A DNA stretch of 64,000 nt, taken from the NCBI RefSeq assembly GCF_027922005.1, contig NZ_BSEV01000007.1:1-64000 (forward strand), given 5' to 3'. Shown here one piece after another: positions 1 through 10,361 of the stretch (position 1 is the first letter of the stretch; every line of letters begins with the position of its first letter). The translations under genes and the position numbers were made by a program. Under the pieces are notes generated by a model. It was not told the origin of the DNA. It worked only from the letters and a program-made list of their open reading frames with translations, and ran no database searches. Source of the DNA: Streptosporangium carneum. Lineage in GTDB: Bacteria > Actinomycetota > Actinomycetes > Streptosporangiales > Streptosporangiaceae.

Positions 1-594
1 GCAGTTGTTGTTGACGGTTTCTGCACCGCCTGGCGGTGGGTGTGACGTGGGCGCCCTCGGACGGCGGGACCTGCTGTCTCTGTCCTCACCGTGCGGGTGG
101 CCGGTCATGACCGTGCCGCGGTCCGCCCGCACGACGCTCGGGCGTTCGTGGTGGTTCCCTCAGGAACCGAAAAGCCGCCTCCGCCCGGAATACCGTGATC
201 CGCTCGCTGCTCGCCGCTTGATCATGCGATCCGGGGGCGCGCCGAGGGGGAACCGCTGACGCCGCCGGGTGCGGGCTTCCCGTATGAGTCCCGCTGTCTG
301 CCCTTCGGGCATTGCGCGTCGGCGTACGTCGGTTCTCGTCAGGGTGTGCCGGTCGTCGTCAGCTCAGAGTTCCGGCTCATAACCGACTTTCTCAAGAGCG
401 GGATCCGGCGGTCACTTGCGGGGCGACGGGGGATCGAACCGCGCCTCGGGTCCCTCCAGGGAGATCCGGGCCGGCACATGGCGCGCCCAGGGGGTCATGT
501 GTGTCTTTTCGTGATCGCCGGGGGCGGTGAAATGGCGATCATGCCGCAGACAGCTGAGACGAACGACAAGGTCTCAGACGCCATAAGGGCCCGG
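1..594. other. Gene-poor stretch upstream of a transposase remnant
   Basis: I see no convincing coding region here. The open frames are short, lack recognisable motifs and look like high-GC chance frames. Around 420-446 the minus strand carries a T-arm-like string (GGTTCGATCCC), but no matching acceptor or D-arm follows, so it is at most a tRNA fragment. Because a degraded insertion sequence lies directly downstream, this stretch may be decayed mobile-element DNA. Confidence 0.4.
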
Positions 595-1000
595 TACTCC
601 CGAGGCTACGGCGAACCTTCACCGCCATGCTGCGCCATGCCCAGGCCGACGCCGACGCGGCAGGCGACCTCGACTGGCTGGTCGCGGTGGACTCCACAAT
701 CGTGCGCGCTCACCAGCATGCCGCCGGTGGCCGAAAAGGGGGCGCTCCCCCAGGCGGATCACACCCTCGGCCGATCCCGAGGAGGACTGACCAGCAAGAT
801 CCACCTGGCCTGCGACGGCGCCGGACGGTCTTGGCCTCCGTGCTCACCGGCGGCAACGTCAACGACCGCGACCTCTACAAACGCCGCAACGTCGTGAACG
901 CCGCTTCAACCGCCTCAGGCAGGTTCGCGGCCTGGCCACCCGTTACGACAGGACCACCGAGTCCTACCAGGCCGCGGTCACCCTGGCGTCGTTGTTCAGC
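595..1000 (+). pseudogene. Degraded IS5-type transposase remnant
   Basis: Conserved pieces of an IS5-family DDE transposase appear in successive different frames. First comes DWLVAVDSTIVRAHQHAAG, around 675-735. Then LGRSRGGLTSKIHLACDG follows in another frame, around 764-820. LTGGNVNDRD follows after another shift, and finally RQVRGLATRYDRTTESYQAA up to about 990. At least two frameshifts and a deletion of the middle of the protein make it non-functional. Intact members end with an ASLLMWA-like tail; here homology stops at ASLF, exactly where the convergent L,D-transpeptidase stop codon lies. I saw no terminal inverted repeats. Confidence 0.75.
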
Positions 1001-1790
1001 GGACGAACTTCCCTCGCACGTGCACGGGCACCCCCGTGCCGAGCAGGCCGGGCAGCACCGCCGCCACGTGCATCGGCAGCCGCACGCAGCCGTGCGAGGC
1101 CGGGGCCAGCGGCACCGACAGCGCGCCGTGGAAGGCGATGCCGCCGTTGAAGAAGATCGGGTTGTACAGCTGGCCCAGGTAGGACTTGTGCCAGCCGCTC
1201 CTGCGCCAGGTCGTCTTGAAGTCGCCCGTCGGCGTGCGGGCGTCGCCGCAGAACTTCTGGGTCTTGCCCTGCCAGGTGGCCGTCTCGCAGTACGGGATCC
1301 CGCTGCCCGAGGAGGTGTGGCTGATCAGCTTCACCTGGCCGTCGACGTAGAGGACCATCACCTGCTGGGTGAGATTGACCTCGACCCGGGTCGGCTTGCC
1401 TCTCGGCACCAGCACCCTGGGGGCGCGCGGAGCCTCTAGAGCGTTCCAGGTCCTCCTCGTCACGGTGCTCGTCGGCGAGATGCCGTTGACCTTCTGGAAG
1501 GCCCAGAGCGCGGTCAGGGTCGTCCCGCCGTACTGGCCGTCGATCTTGCCGGGCTGGTAGCCCAGCTCCCTCAGCCTGCTCTGGAGCGCCTTGACCGCGG
1601 TGCCCTTCGCCCCCAGCCTGAGCGTCTTGCCCGGCGCGACGAACGTGGGCGTCTCCGCCCTGACCGCGGCGACCGGGGCCGCCGCGGTGGCGGTCTGGGC
1701 GCTCGCGACGCCGGCGGAGGACAGCAACACCGCCCCGGCTGTCATCAGCGCGGCCACTCCGAGCCGCCGTCCAACCCCCATCAAAATCAT
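996..1790 (-). CDS. L,D-transpeptidase with peptidoglycan-binding domain (YkuD family)
   Basis: Secreted cell-wall enzyme that should form 3-3 cross-links in peptidoglycan or attach proteins to it. The 264 residues comprise a signal peptide (about 1-31), a peptidoglycan-binding type 1 domain (about 55-118) and a YkuD catalytic domain (about 133-258). The catalytic motif SHGCVRL is intact, with the nucleophile at Cys235 and a conserved His-Gly at 221-222. The ATG is preceded by a GAGGGG ribosome site about 9 nt upstream. The stop codon abuts the neighbouring transposase remnant, so the last few residues may have been set by that insertion. It is monocistronic and convergent with the remnant. 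Confidence 0.88.
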   Translation of the reverse strand: MILMGVGRRLGVAALMTAGAVLLSSAGVASAQTATAAAPVAAVRAETPTFVAPGKTLRLGAKGTAVKALQSRLRELGYQPGKIDGQYGGTTLTALWAFQKVNGISPTSTVTRRTWNALEAPRAPRVLVPRGKPTRVEVNLTQQVMVLYVDGQVKLISHTSSGSGIPYCETATWQGKTQKFCGDARTPTGDFKTTWRRSGWHKSYLGQLYNPIFFNGGIAFHGALSVPLAPASHGCVRLPMHVAAVLPGLLGTGVPVHVRGKFVR

Positions 1791-1899
1791 CCCCTCGTAG
1801 TACTAATACCCAGACCACGGACCATAGCGCACCAACCTCTCACGCCCCACTAACGGTTATGAAGGGGTAATCAATGGTCAACCTGTTTAGAGTGACCGG

Positions 1900-2379
1900 G
1901 TGCCAGAAAAGTTGCATCCCAACATCGAGAAGGTCGCCGCCGCCCTGAGAGGGCACGACGTCACCGGCGAGATCGTCGTGTTCGCCGAGGCCACCCCGAC
2001 CGCCGCGACCGCCGCCGCGCAGCTCGGCTGCGAGGTCGGCGCCATCGCCAACAGCCTGATCTTCGACGCGGACGGGGAGCCTCTCCTCGTGCTCACCAGC
2101 GGTGCCCACCGGGTGGACACGGCCCTGATCGCGGAGACGATCGGCGCGGCGAAGGTGAGACGCGCCAACCCCGACTTCGTCCGCGCGGCCACCGGCCAGG
2201 CCATCGGAGGCGTCGCCCCGCTGGGCCATCCCGCCCCGATCAGGACACTGGTCGACGTCTGGCTCGACAAGCACGAGGTGGTCTGGGCCGCCGCGGGCCA
2301 CCCGCACACGGTCTTCCCGACCTCCTTCAGCGAGCTCGTCCGCGTGACGGGCGGGTCCCCGGTCGAGGTGGAGCGGTGA
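1900..2379 (+). CDS. YbaK/EbsC family aminoacyl-tRNA deacylase
   Basis: 159-residue single-domain protein of the YbaK/ProX/EbsC fold. Members hydrolyse mischarged tRNA in trans, for example Cys-tRNA(Pro). Visible family features are the segment CEVGAIANSLIFDADGEP, the invariant-type KVRRANPDFVRAATGQAIGG loop, and GHPHTVFPTSFSELVRVTGG near the C-terminus. The start is taken as GTG at 1900; the family usually begins with a short helix like HPNIEKVAAAL here. The exact substrate cannot be told from sequence. It runs alone between the divergent L,D-transpeptidase gene and a GNAT gene on the same strand. Confidence 0.85.
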   Translation: MPEKLHPNIEKVAAALRGHDVTGEIVVFAEATPTAATAAAQLGCEVGAIANSLIFDADGEPLLVLTSGAHRVDTALIAETIGAAKVRRANPDFVRAATGQAIGGVAPLGHPAPIRTLVDVWLDKHEVVWAAAGHPHTVFPTSFSELVRVTGGSPVEVER

Positions 2380-2601
2380 CCTCCGGCTGACGGCCTGCTC
2401 CGGGCCCTCCGCGGGCTTCGCCGGGGAGGGGGTCCTGACCGGACCGCGGAGGGCCGCCGGGGCGGGGATCCCGAAGAGACCTCGCAGTGCCGCCGGGGCG
2501 GGGGGAAAGTCCTGTCACCGGGTATGAGATGCGCCAAGCGTTTGAAAAATCCCGCACGTCACTTTGGCGCTTTCGAACAGGCCCCTCGATGTCCGTCCTG
2601 C

Positions 2602-2607
2602 TAGGGT
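2602..2607 (+). promoter_or_regulatory. -10 box of a leaderless promoter (TAGGGT)
   Basis: TAGGGT ends 7 nt before the GTG at 2615, placing the transcription start at or next to the start codon. No ribosome-binding site lies between them. This spacing is the usual actinobacterial leaderless pattern and supports the GTG start over in-frame codons further upstream. Confidence 0.5.
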
Positions 2608-2614
2608 GCGTTGC

Positions 2615-3181
2615 GTGATCGGACTGCGACGGGTCGGCCCCGATGAGTTCACCAAGGGGCTCGACGCGGTCCTCGACATCTACACCGCGGCGATGCGCCC
2701 CCCGGCCGACCAGCTCACAGGGCGCAAGGCGATCATGGGAAACCACGCCGTCCATCCCGGATTCACCTGCCTGTTCGCCGAGCGCGCCGACGGAAAGCCG
2801 GTGGGCGTCGCCTACGGCTTCCACGGCGAGCCCGGGCAGTGGTGGCACGACGTCGTCCGCAGGGCGATGACCGAGCTGCACGGCGAGGACTGGGCGCGCG
2901 GCTGGCTCGGGGACGCCTTCGAACTGGCCGAGATCCACGTCCACCCCGACTACCAGGGCAAGGGCGTCGGCCGCGCCATGGTCACCGGCCTGTGCGAGGG
3001 CCGGGCCGAGCGCACCGCTGTGCTGTCGACCCGCGACCAGGCGACGGCGGCCCGCCGTCTCTATCGCGGCGTCGGCTTCGTCGACCTGCTCACCCAGTTC
3101 GTCTTTCCCGGCGGCTACGAGCGCTACGCGATCGTCGGGGCCGGGCTCCCGCTGGCCGGCACCGGGCCGGACCTTCCCTGA
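2615..3181 (+). CDS. GNAT family N-acetyltransferase
   Basis: 188-residue acetyltransferase that should transfer an acetyl group from acetyl-CoA to an unknown amine. The acetyl-CoA motif is clear: ELAEIHVHPDYQGKGVGRAM (motif A, Q/R-x-x-G-x-G/A as QGKGVG), followed by the C-terminal RRLYRGVGF motif B. The frame extends upstream, but the GTG at 2615 fits both the family N-terminus and the adjacent -10 box. Its 3' end meets the convergent metF gene with no gap. No substrate is suggested by context. Confidence 0.8.
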   Translation: MIGLRRVGPDEFTKGLDAVLDIYTAAMRPPADQLTGRKAIMGNHAVHPGFTCLFAERADGKPVGVAYGFHGEPGQWWHDVVRRAMTELHGEDWARGWLGDAFELAEIHVHPDYQGKGVGRAMVTGLCEGRAERTAVLSTRDQATAARRLYRGVGFVDLLTQFVFPGGYERYAIVGAGLPLAGTGPDLP

Positions 3182-4114
3182 TCAGGCCGTGAGCGAGGCC
3201 GCCTTCGGCGCGACGTCGAGGGCCTGGAAGACCTCTCGGGTCGCGCTGGAGCGGTTGAAGGTGATGAAGTGGATGCCGGGCGCGCCCTCGTCGAGCAGGG
3301 TCTGGCAGAGCTCGGCGGCGTGCTCGATGCCCAGGCTGCGCACGGCCGCGGGGTCGTCGGCGACGGCCTCGAACCTGGCCGCGACCTCGGGCGGGAACGG
3401 AGCGCCCGACAACTGCTCGGACCTGGCGATCGTGCTCATCTGGGTGACGGGCATGATGCCGGGGATGATCGGGGTCTCACACCCCCTGGCGGCCACCCGG
3501 TCGCGCAGCCTGAGGTAGTCCTCGGCGCGGAAGAACATCTGCGTGATCGCGTAGTCGGCGCCCGCGCGGCACTTGCGCACGAAGTGCTCGGTGTCGGCCT
3601 CGACCGTGGTCGACCGGGGATGCTTGTAGGGGAAGGCGGCCACGCCGACGCAGAAGTCGCCGGACTGGCGGATGAGCCGGACCAGCTCCTCGGCGTACAG
3701 CACGCCCTCGGGGTGGCGGACCCACTCGCCCGTCACGTCGCCGGGCGGGTCGCCCCGCACGGCGAGGATGTTGCGCACGCCCGCCCCCGCGAACCTGCCG
3801 ACCAGGTGACGCAGCTCGCGCAGGGAGTGGTTGACGGCGGTGAAGTGGGCGACCGGGGTCAGCGTGGTCTCGTGGGCGAGCCGCTCGACGATCTCGACCG
3901 TGCGGTCACGGGTGCCGCCGCCCGCGCCGTAGGTGACCGAGACGAACGTGGGGCGCAGGGCCTCGAGCTCCCGGATCGCACGCCAGAGCTGTCGCTCCCC
4001 CTCGTCCGTCTTCGGCGGGAAGAACTCGAACGAGAAGGACCGGCCACCGGCGGCGAGGAGTTCGCGGACGGTGGGCACGCGATCGGGAAGGATTGACGGG
4101 CGACCCAGAGCCAT
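3182..4114 (-). CDS. metF: 5,10-methylenetetrahydrofolate reductase
   Basis: FAD-dependent enzyme of one-carbon metabolism that reduces 5,10-methylene-THF to 5-methyl-THF for methionine synthesis. The 310 residues match the bacterial single-domain length. Typical segments are [18 protein letters not shown] with the catalytic glutamate near the N-terminus, [29 protein letters not shown] and a C-terminal [16 protein letters not shown]. The ATG lies 6 nt after a TACCCT box, indicating a leaderless transcript. It is divergent from the polyprenyl synthase gene, an arrangement that resembles mycobacterial Rv2172c/Rv2173. Confidence 0.93.
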   Translation of the reverse strand: MALGRPSILPDRVPTVRELLAAGGRSFSFEFFPPKTDEGERQLWRAIRELEALRPTFVSVTYGAGGGTRDRTVEIVERLAHETTLTPVAHFTAVNHSLRELRHLVGRFAGAGVRNILAVRGDPPGDVTGEWVRHPEGVLYAEELVRLIRQSGDFCVGVAAFPYKHPRSTTVEADTEHFVRKCRAGADYAITQMFFRAEDYLRLRDRVAARGCETPIIPGIMPVTQMSTIARSEQLSGAPFPPEVAARFEAVADDPAAVRSLGIEHAAELCQTLLDEGAPGIHFITFNRSSATREVFQALDVAPKAASLTA

Positions 4115-4120
4115 GTCCCT

Positions 4121-4126
4121 AGGGTA
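4121..4126 (-). promoter_or_regulatory. -10 box of leaderless metF promoter (TACCCT)
   Basis: On the minus strand TACCCT is followed by 6 nt and then the metF ATG. No ribosome-binding site is present, so a leaderless message is inferred. Confidence 0.5.
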
Positions 4127-4367
4127 CTGGTCGCCCGGCGGGCCACCACACCCTCCTGATCAGGGGCCCTTGCCCGCCCCGCGTGCGCAGCCCCTCGCCC
4201 GCCCTGCGCGTGAAGCCCTTGCCGCGTCCTTCCGGCCCGACCGTCGCGTCGCCGCCACCGCCGCCGCCGGTCTCACCGCCGGCCCGCCGTCGCGCCTCCG
4301 CGCGCCGCCGGGGACCGCCGGAGCAGCCCACGGGACATCCGGGACAGGCATTGTCGCACCGGGCCGA

Positions 4368-4373
4368 TAATCT
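4368..4373 (+). promoter_or_regulatory. -10 box of leaderless polyprenyl synthase promoter (TAATCT)
   Basis: TAATCT is followed by 6 nt and the ATG at 4380. As for the divergent metF gene, there is no Shine-Dalgarno sequence, so a leaderless message is inferred. Confidence 0.5.
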
Positions 4374-4379
4374 CGGGAC

Positions 4380-5447
4380 ATGACCGCTTCCGCAGCCGCG
4401 CTCGACACCATACGTTCCGAAGTGGACCGTTCTCTCAAGGAGTTCGTCGACCGGCAGCGCCCCCTGGTCAGCGCCCCCGAGCTGGCCCCGCTGATCTCCG
4501 CGGCCGAGGAGTTCCTCTCGGGCGGGAAGCGGCTGCGGCCCGCCTTCTGCTACTGGGGCTGGCACGGCGCGGGCGGCGGCGACGACCCCGCGCTCTTCAC
4601 CGCCGCGGCGTCGCTGGAGCTCCTCCAGGCCAGCGCCCTCGTGCACGACGACGTGATGGACGCCAGCGACCTGCGCCGGGGCATGCCGTCGGCGCACCGC
4701 AGGTTCCAGGCCCTGCACGAGAAGGAGGGCTGGCGAGGTTCCGCGGAGCAGTTCGGGGAGGGCGCGGCCATCCTGCTGGGCAACCTGCTGCTGATCTGGT
4801 CCGGCGAGATGTGGCGCGGCAGCGGCCTGCCCCAGGCCTCACTGGCCGCGGCCCAGGAGGTCCACGACCACATGCGCACCGAGCTCATGTGCGGGCAGTA
4901 CCTCGATCTGCTGGAGCAGGCCCACGCCGACAACACCTTCGACAGCGCGCTGCGGGTCGCCCTCTTCAAGAGCGGCAAGTACTCCGTCGAACAGCCGCTC
5001 AGGCTCGGCCTCGTGCTGGCCGCGCGGGGGCGCGAGCCGTGGATCGACCGGCTCTGCGAGGCGTACGGCCGGTGTGTCGGCATCGCCTTCCAGCTCCGCG
5101 ACGACATCCTGGGGGTGTTCGGCGACCCCGCGGAGACGGGCAAGCCCGCCGGTGACGACCTGCGGGAGGGCAAGCGGACGATGCTCATCGCCCGCACGCT
5201 CGCCGCCGCCTCCCCCGCCCAGGTGAAGGTCGTCGACGGCATGCTCGGCGACCCCGGGCTGGACGCCGCCGGAGTCGGCAGGCTACGGGGGATCATCGAG
5301 GAGACCGGGGCTCTCGCGGCGTGCGAGGACATGATCAAGAGTTACCTCGACGACGCCCTGAACTCGCTGGACGACGCCCCGATCACCGGGGAGGCCCGTA
5401 CGGCCCTGGCCGACCTGGCCGTGGCCGCGACGTCCCGCCGCACCTGA
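4380..5447 (+). CDS. Polyprenyl diphosphate synthase (geranylgeranyl/farnesyl type)
   Basis: 355-residue trans-isoprenyl diphosphate synthase that condenses isopentenyl diphosphate with an allylic diphosphate. The first aspartate-rich motif is DDVMD at 90-94 in HDDVMDASDLRRG, and the second is DDILGVFGD from 241. Lysine and arginine residues for diphosphate binding are in GGKRLRP at 48-54. The residues before the first motif (ASALVHDD) are small, so a C15-C20 product is plausible, but chain length cannot be fixed by eye. Position beside metF parallels the mycobacterial idsA2 locus. The ATG follows a TAATCT -10 box. Confidence 0.88.
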   Translation: MTASAAALDTIRSEVDRSLKEFVDRQRPLVSAPELAPLISAAEEFLSGGKRLRPAFCYWGWHGAGGGDDPALFTAAASLELLQASALVHDDVMDASDLRRGMPSAHRRFQALHEKEGWRGSAEQFGEGAAILLGNLLLIWSGEMWRGSGLPQASLAAAQEVHDHMRTELMCGQYLDLLEQAHADNTFDSALRVALFKSGKYSVEQPLRLGLVLAARGREPWIDRLCEAYGRCVGIAFQLRDDILGVFGDPAETGKPAGDDLREGKRTMLIARTLAAASPAQVKVVDGMLGDPGLDAAGVGRLRGIIEETGALAACEDMIKSYLDDALNSLDDAPITGEARTALADLAVAATSRRT

Positions 5448-5533
5448 CGGCTCCCGCCGGGGGAGACGGGCGGGACGCTCCGCACGCCCGGGGCGGGGGG
5501 CGGGGCCGCTCACCGGCCTTCGCCCCCCGGAGG

Positions 5534-6178
5534 TCAGGCGGGGCCCGCGACCAGGCGTCTTCTGAACTCCTCGGCCGCCGACTTCGGGTCGTCGGCCTCG
5601 GTGATGGCCCGCACGACCACGACCCGGCGCACGCCGTACGACATGACCTCGTCCAGGTTGGTCAGGTCGATGCCGCCGATGCCGAACCACGGGCGTTCCG
5701 TCTCCAGGCCCGCGGCGTGCCTGAGCAGCGCGGGACCGGGGGCGGCCCGCCCTGGCTTGGTGGGCGTCGGCCAGATCGGGCCGCAGCAGAAGTAGTCGAC
5801 TCCCGGCTCGACGGCCGCGGCGGACGCCTCCTGCGGGGCGTGAGTGGAACGCCCGATGAGGATGTCGTCGCCGAGGATGTCGCGCGCGACCCGCACCGGC
5901 AGGTCGTCCTGGCCGAGGTGGAGCACGTCGGGACGGGCGGCGTAGGCGATGTCCGCCCTGTCGTTGACCGCCAGCAGCCTGCCGTGGCGGTCGCACGCGT
6001 CGCGGAAGACCTCGAGGAGCGCGAGCTCCTCACGCGCCTCGAGGCCCTTCTCACGCAGCTGGACGATGTCCACCCCGCCCGCCAGGGCGGAGTCGAGGAA
6101 GTCGGCCAGGTCTCCCCGGTCACGACGCCCGTCGGTGCAGAGGTAGAGGCGGGCGTCAGAAACCGAGGGCTTGGGCAC
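5534..6178 (-). CDS. thiE: Thiamine phosphate synthase
   Basis: Cytosolic TIM-barrel enzyme joining HMP-diphosphate and thiazole phosphate to make thiamine phosphate. Family motifs are present: [57 protein letters not shown] and WFGIGGID. The 214 residues match the usual length. Its ATG lies inside the end of the upstream Rv2175c-like gene (23-nt overlap), so the two are probably co-transcribed. It is not under the TPP riboswitch, which serves the opposite-strand thiO-thiS-thiG operon 1.7 kb away. Confidence 0.93.
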   Translation of the reverse strand: MPKPSVSDARLYLCTDGRRDRGDLADFLDSALAGGVDIVQLREKGLEAREELALLEVFRDACDRHGRLLAVNDRADIAYAARPDVLHLGQDDLPVRVARDILGDDILIGRSTHAPQEASAAAVEPGVDYFCCGPIWPTPTKPGRAAPGPALLRHAAGLETERPWFGIGGIDLTNLDEVMSYGVRRVVVVRAITEADDPKSAAEEFRRRLVAGPA

Positions 6179-6530
6179 GTCTCTTGACCTCGGTGTGGCG
6201 GCCCGCGACGATCGCGTCCACCGGGGACCCCGGAAGGGTCTCGTCTGGAGTGAACAACCAGCGGAGCGACTCGACGTCGTCGTATCCGGCGTCGAGGAGC
6301 ACGGTGAGCGTGCCGGGCAGCCCCTTCACGACGTCGTCCTTGGCGAGGAAGGCGGCGGGGACCTGTGGCTCGCCGCCGCCCCGTCGCACTCCGATGAGCT
6401 TGCGGTCCTTGAGAAGTTGCTTCGCGCGACCGGCGCTGAGGTTCAGCCTTCTGGCCACCTCGGTCAAGGTGAGCCACTCGCCCACCAGCTGGTCTGTCTC
6501 CCGGTCGATCTGCGCAACAGAAAGCGTCAC
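6156..6530 (-). CDS. Rv2175c-like winged-helix DNA-binding protein
   Basis: 124-residue protein with an N-terminal helix-turn-helix ([25 protein letters not shown]) and the C-terminal domain of the mycobacterial Rv2175c family ([21 protein letters not shown] near the end). In Mycobacterium tuberculosis the homologue is a phosphorylation substrate of PknL, which is encoded nearby here too. Start is GTG at 6530, in frame with the helix-turn-helix. It overlaps thiE by 23 nt at its 3' end. Its DNA targets cannot be inferred. Confidence 0.85.
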   Translation of the reverse strand: MTLSVAQIDRETDQLVGEWLTLTEVARRLNLSAGRAKQLLKDRKLIGVRRGGGEPQVPAAFLAKDDVVKGLPGTLTVLLDAGYDDVESLRWLFTPDETLPGSPVDAIVAGRHTEVKRRAQALGF

Positions 6531-6580
6531 GAATCCACCACTACCACATCGTGCCCTTCGCCAAACACCCGGCGACGAGG

Positions 6581-7753
6581 TTACGCCGCCGTGCAGTCGC
6601 GCAACGCTACCGCAGGGTCGGCCAGGCGGCCGACGTCGAGCCGCTGCCCGCCCTCGATGAGACGGCGTCCCTGGAGGAGGTCCCGGGGGCGGTTCACCGC
6701 GAGCACGGCGGCCAGCCTGCCGTCGTCGGCCACCCAGCAGGCCCCCCACTTGACGTCGGTGGCCGGGTCGCCGCGCAGCACGAGGCGCTCGCCGTCGTGG
6801 TGTCCGGCGTACTGCACCATGTGGCCGAACTGCTCCGACCAGAAGTAGGGCACCGGGTCGTAGACCGCGTCGCCGCCGAGGAGCGTGGCCGCGGCCACCT
6901 CGGGGGCGCCCAGCGCGGTGTCCCAGTGCTCGACCCGCAGGCGGCGGCCGTAGCGGCGCGACCACCAGGCGGCGCAGTCGCCGGCGGCGACCACGCCGGG
7001 CAGCGCGGTGCGCAGGTGCTCGTCGGTGACGACGCCGTTGTCGAGCTCGACGCCGGAACCCGCCAGCCACTCGACCGCGGGCCGCACGCCCACGCCGGTG
7101 ACGACCACGTCCGCCTCGACCCTGGAGCCGTCGGCCAGGGTGAGCCCGTCGTGGTCGACGGAGGCCACCGAGGTGCCCAGGCGCAGGTCGACGCCCGCCT
7201 GGCCGTACCAGCGCGCGGTGTGCGCCCCCACGGGACCGAGAGCGGCCGACAGCGGGAGGTCCGCCGCCTCGACGACGGTCACCTCGCAGCCCGCCCTGCG
7301 GGCGGCGGTGGCCACCTCGGCCCCGATCCAGCCCGCCCCGATGACGGCGACGCTCCTGCCCGCGACGAGCCGGGCGCGCAGCTCCAGCGCGTCGTCTATG
7401 GTGCGCAGCACGTGCTGCTCGCCGTCGCCGCGCAACCGGATCGGGCGGGCCCCGGTGGCGATGACCAGCCCGTCGTAGGCCACCTCGCCCTCGGTGGTCT
7501 CCACCACGCCCGGGCGCAGCCCCTTGGCCGCCACGCCCGCGCGGAAGTCGACCTCCAGGGCGTCCAGGTCGGAGTCGACGACCGTGGAGTCGGTCTCGCC
7601 CAGCAGGACGGACTTCGACAGCGGCGGACGGTCGTAGGGGCGGTGCGCCTCCTCGCCCATCAACGTGATCGTGCCGGCGAACCCGCGGGCTCGTAACGCC
7701 TCGACACTGCGTACGCCGGCCAAGCCGGCGCCAACCACCACGACATGATTCAC
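6581..7753 (-). CDS. FAD-dependent pyridine nucleotide-disulfide/ferredoxin reductase-type oxidoreductase
   Basis: 390-residue flavoprotein of the ferredoxin/rubredoxin reductase group. The N-terminal FAD-binding motif is VVVGAGLAGVRSVEALRARG, the central NAD(P)H-binding motif is VIGAGWIGAEVATAARRAG, and the second FAD motif TALPGVVAAGDCAAW lies near 280. The end (DVKWGACWVADDGRLAAVLAVNRPRD) resembles the reductase C-terminal domain. There is no redox-active CxxC, which fits an electron-transfer reductase rather than a disulfide reductase. Start is GTG. It is divergent from the thiO riboswitch operon; partner ferredoxin unknown. Confidence 0.83.
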   Translation of the reverse strand: MNHVVVVGAGLAGVRSVEALRARGFAGTITLMGEEAHRPYDRPPLSKSVLLGETDSTVVDSDLDALEVDFRAGVAAKGLRPGVVETTEGEVAYDGLVIATGARPIRLRGDGEQHVLRTIDDALELRARLVAGRSVAVIGAGWIGAEVATAARRAGCEVTVVEAADLPLSAALGPVGAHTARWYGQAGVDLRLGTSVASVDHDGLTLADGSRVEADVVVTGVGVRPAVEWLAGSGVELDNGVVTDEHLRTALPGVVAAGDCAAWWSRRYGRRLRVEHWDTALGAPEVAAATLLGGDAVYDPVPYFWSEQFGHMVQYAGHHDGERLVLRGDPATDVKWGACWVADDGRLAAVLAVNRPRDLLQGRRLIEGGQRLDVGRLADPAVALRDCTAA

Positions 7754-7877
7754 AACTCACGAGCCTAAGCGGCCAGGCCGACCCTCTGCCATTAGCTGTT
7801 TGATAACGAAAACGGTATTTAGCTCGCATCCAACGCAGTGAGGGTGTTGTCGCAGCCCTTAGGGTGGGAGCGAACAA

Positions 7878-8076
7878 CACGCGCGGGAGCCCGGAACGCA
7901 TCGGGCTGAGAGGAGGGCTACGGATCGACGAGGACCGGTACGAACCGGGTGACGTGCGAAAAGACCATGCCGTACGGCGCGGATCCGCACGAATTCCGGG
8001 GGTGGCCGTCCCCTGCTCGACCGTAAGCGGGCCCTCGACCGCCACGAACCTGATCCGGGTCATGCCGGCGAAGGGA
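7878..8076 (+). ncRNA. TPP riboswitch (THI element)
   Basis: The two hallmark TPP-sensing strands are present: a GGGCTGAGA-type segment at about 7903-7911 and, near the 3' end, GAACCTGATCCGGGTCATGCC from about 8045 with GGCGAAGGGAG after it. Between them is an unusually long variable arm of roughly 120 nt, able to fold through several GC-rich helices. The element ends just before a GGAG at 8079-8082 and the thiO ATG at 8089, so TPP binding probably hides the ribosome site. It controls thiO-thiS-thiG. Confidence 0.88.
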
Positions 8077-8088
8077 GCGGAGCGACGG

Positions 8089-10285
<2,197 letters not shown>

Positions 10286-10348
10286 AAAACAGCCAACTTC
10301 TGCGCATCGGTTTGGAACACGAGGACCCTGCGAGCGCCAAATCGCCCG

Positions 10349-10354
10349 TAAACT
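10349..10354 (+). promoter_or_regulatory. -10 box of leaderless kinase promoter (TAAACT)
   Basis: TAAACT is followed by 7 nt and a GTG start at 10362. No ribosome site is visible between them, so a leaderless transcript is inferred. It separates the kinase gene from the thiamine operon. Confidence 0.55.
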
Positions 10355-10361
10355 CTGCCGG

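Noticed and set aside
345..446. tRNA-like segments, including a CTCATAA anticodon-loop-like string and a minus-strand T-arm-like string
   Set aside because: The anticodon stem does not pair over five bases, and no matching acceptor or D-arm exists on either strand, so this is not a tRNA gene.
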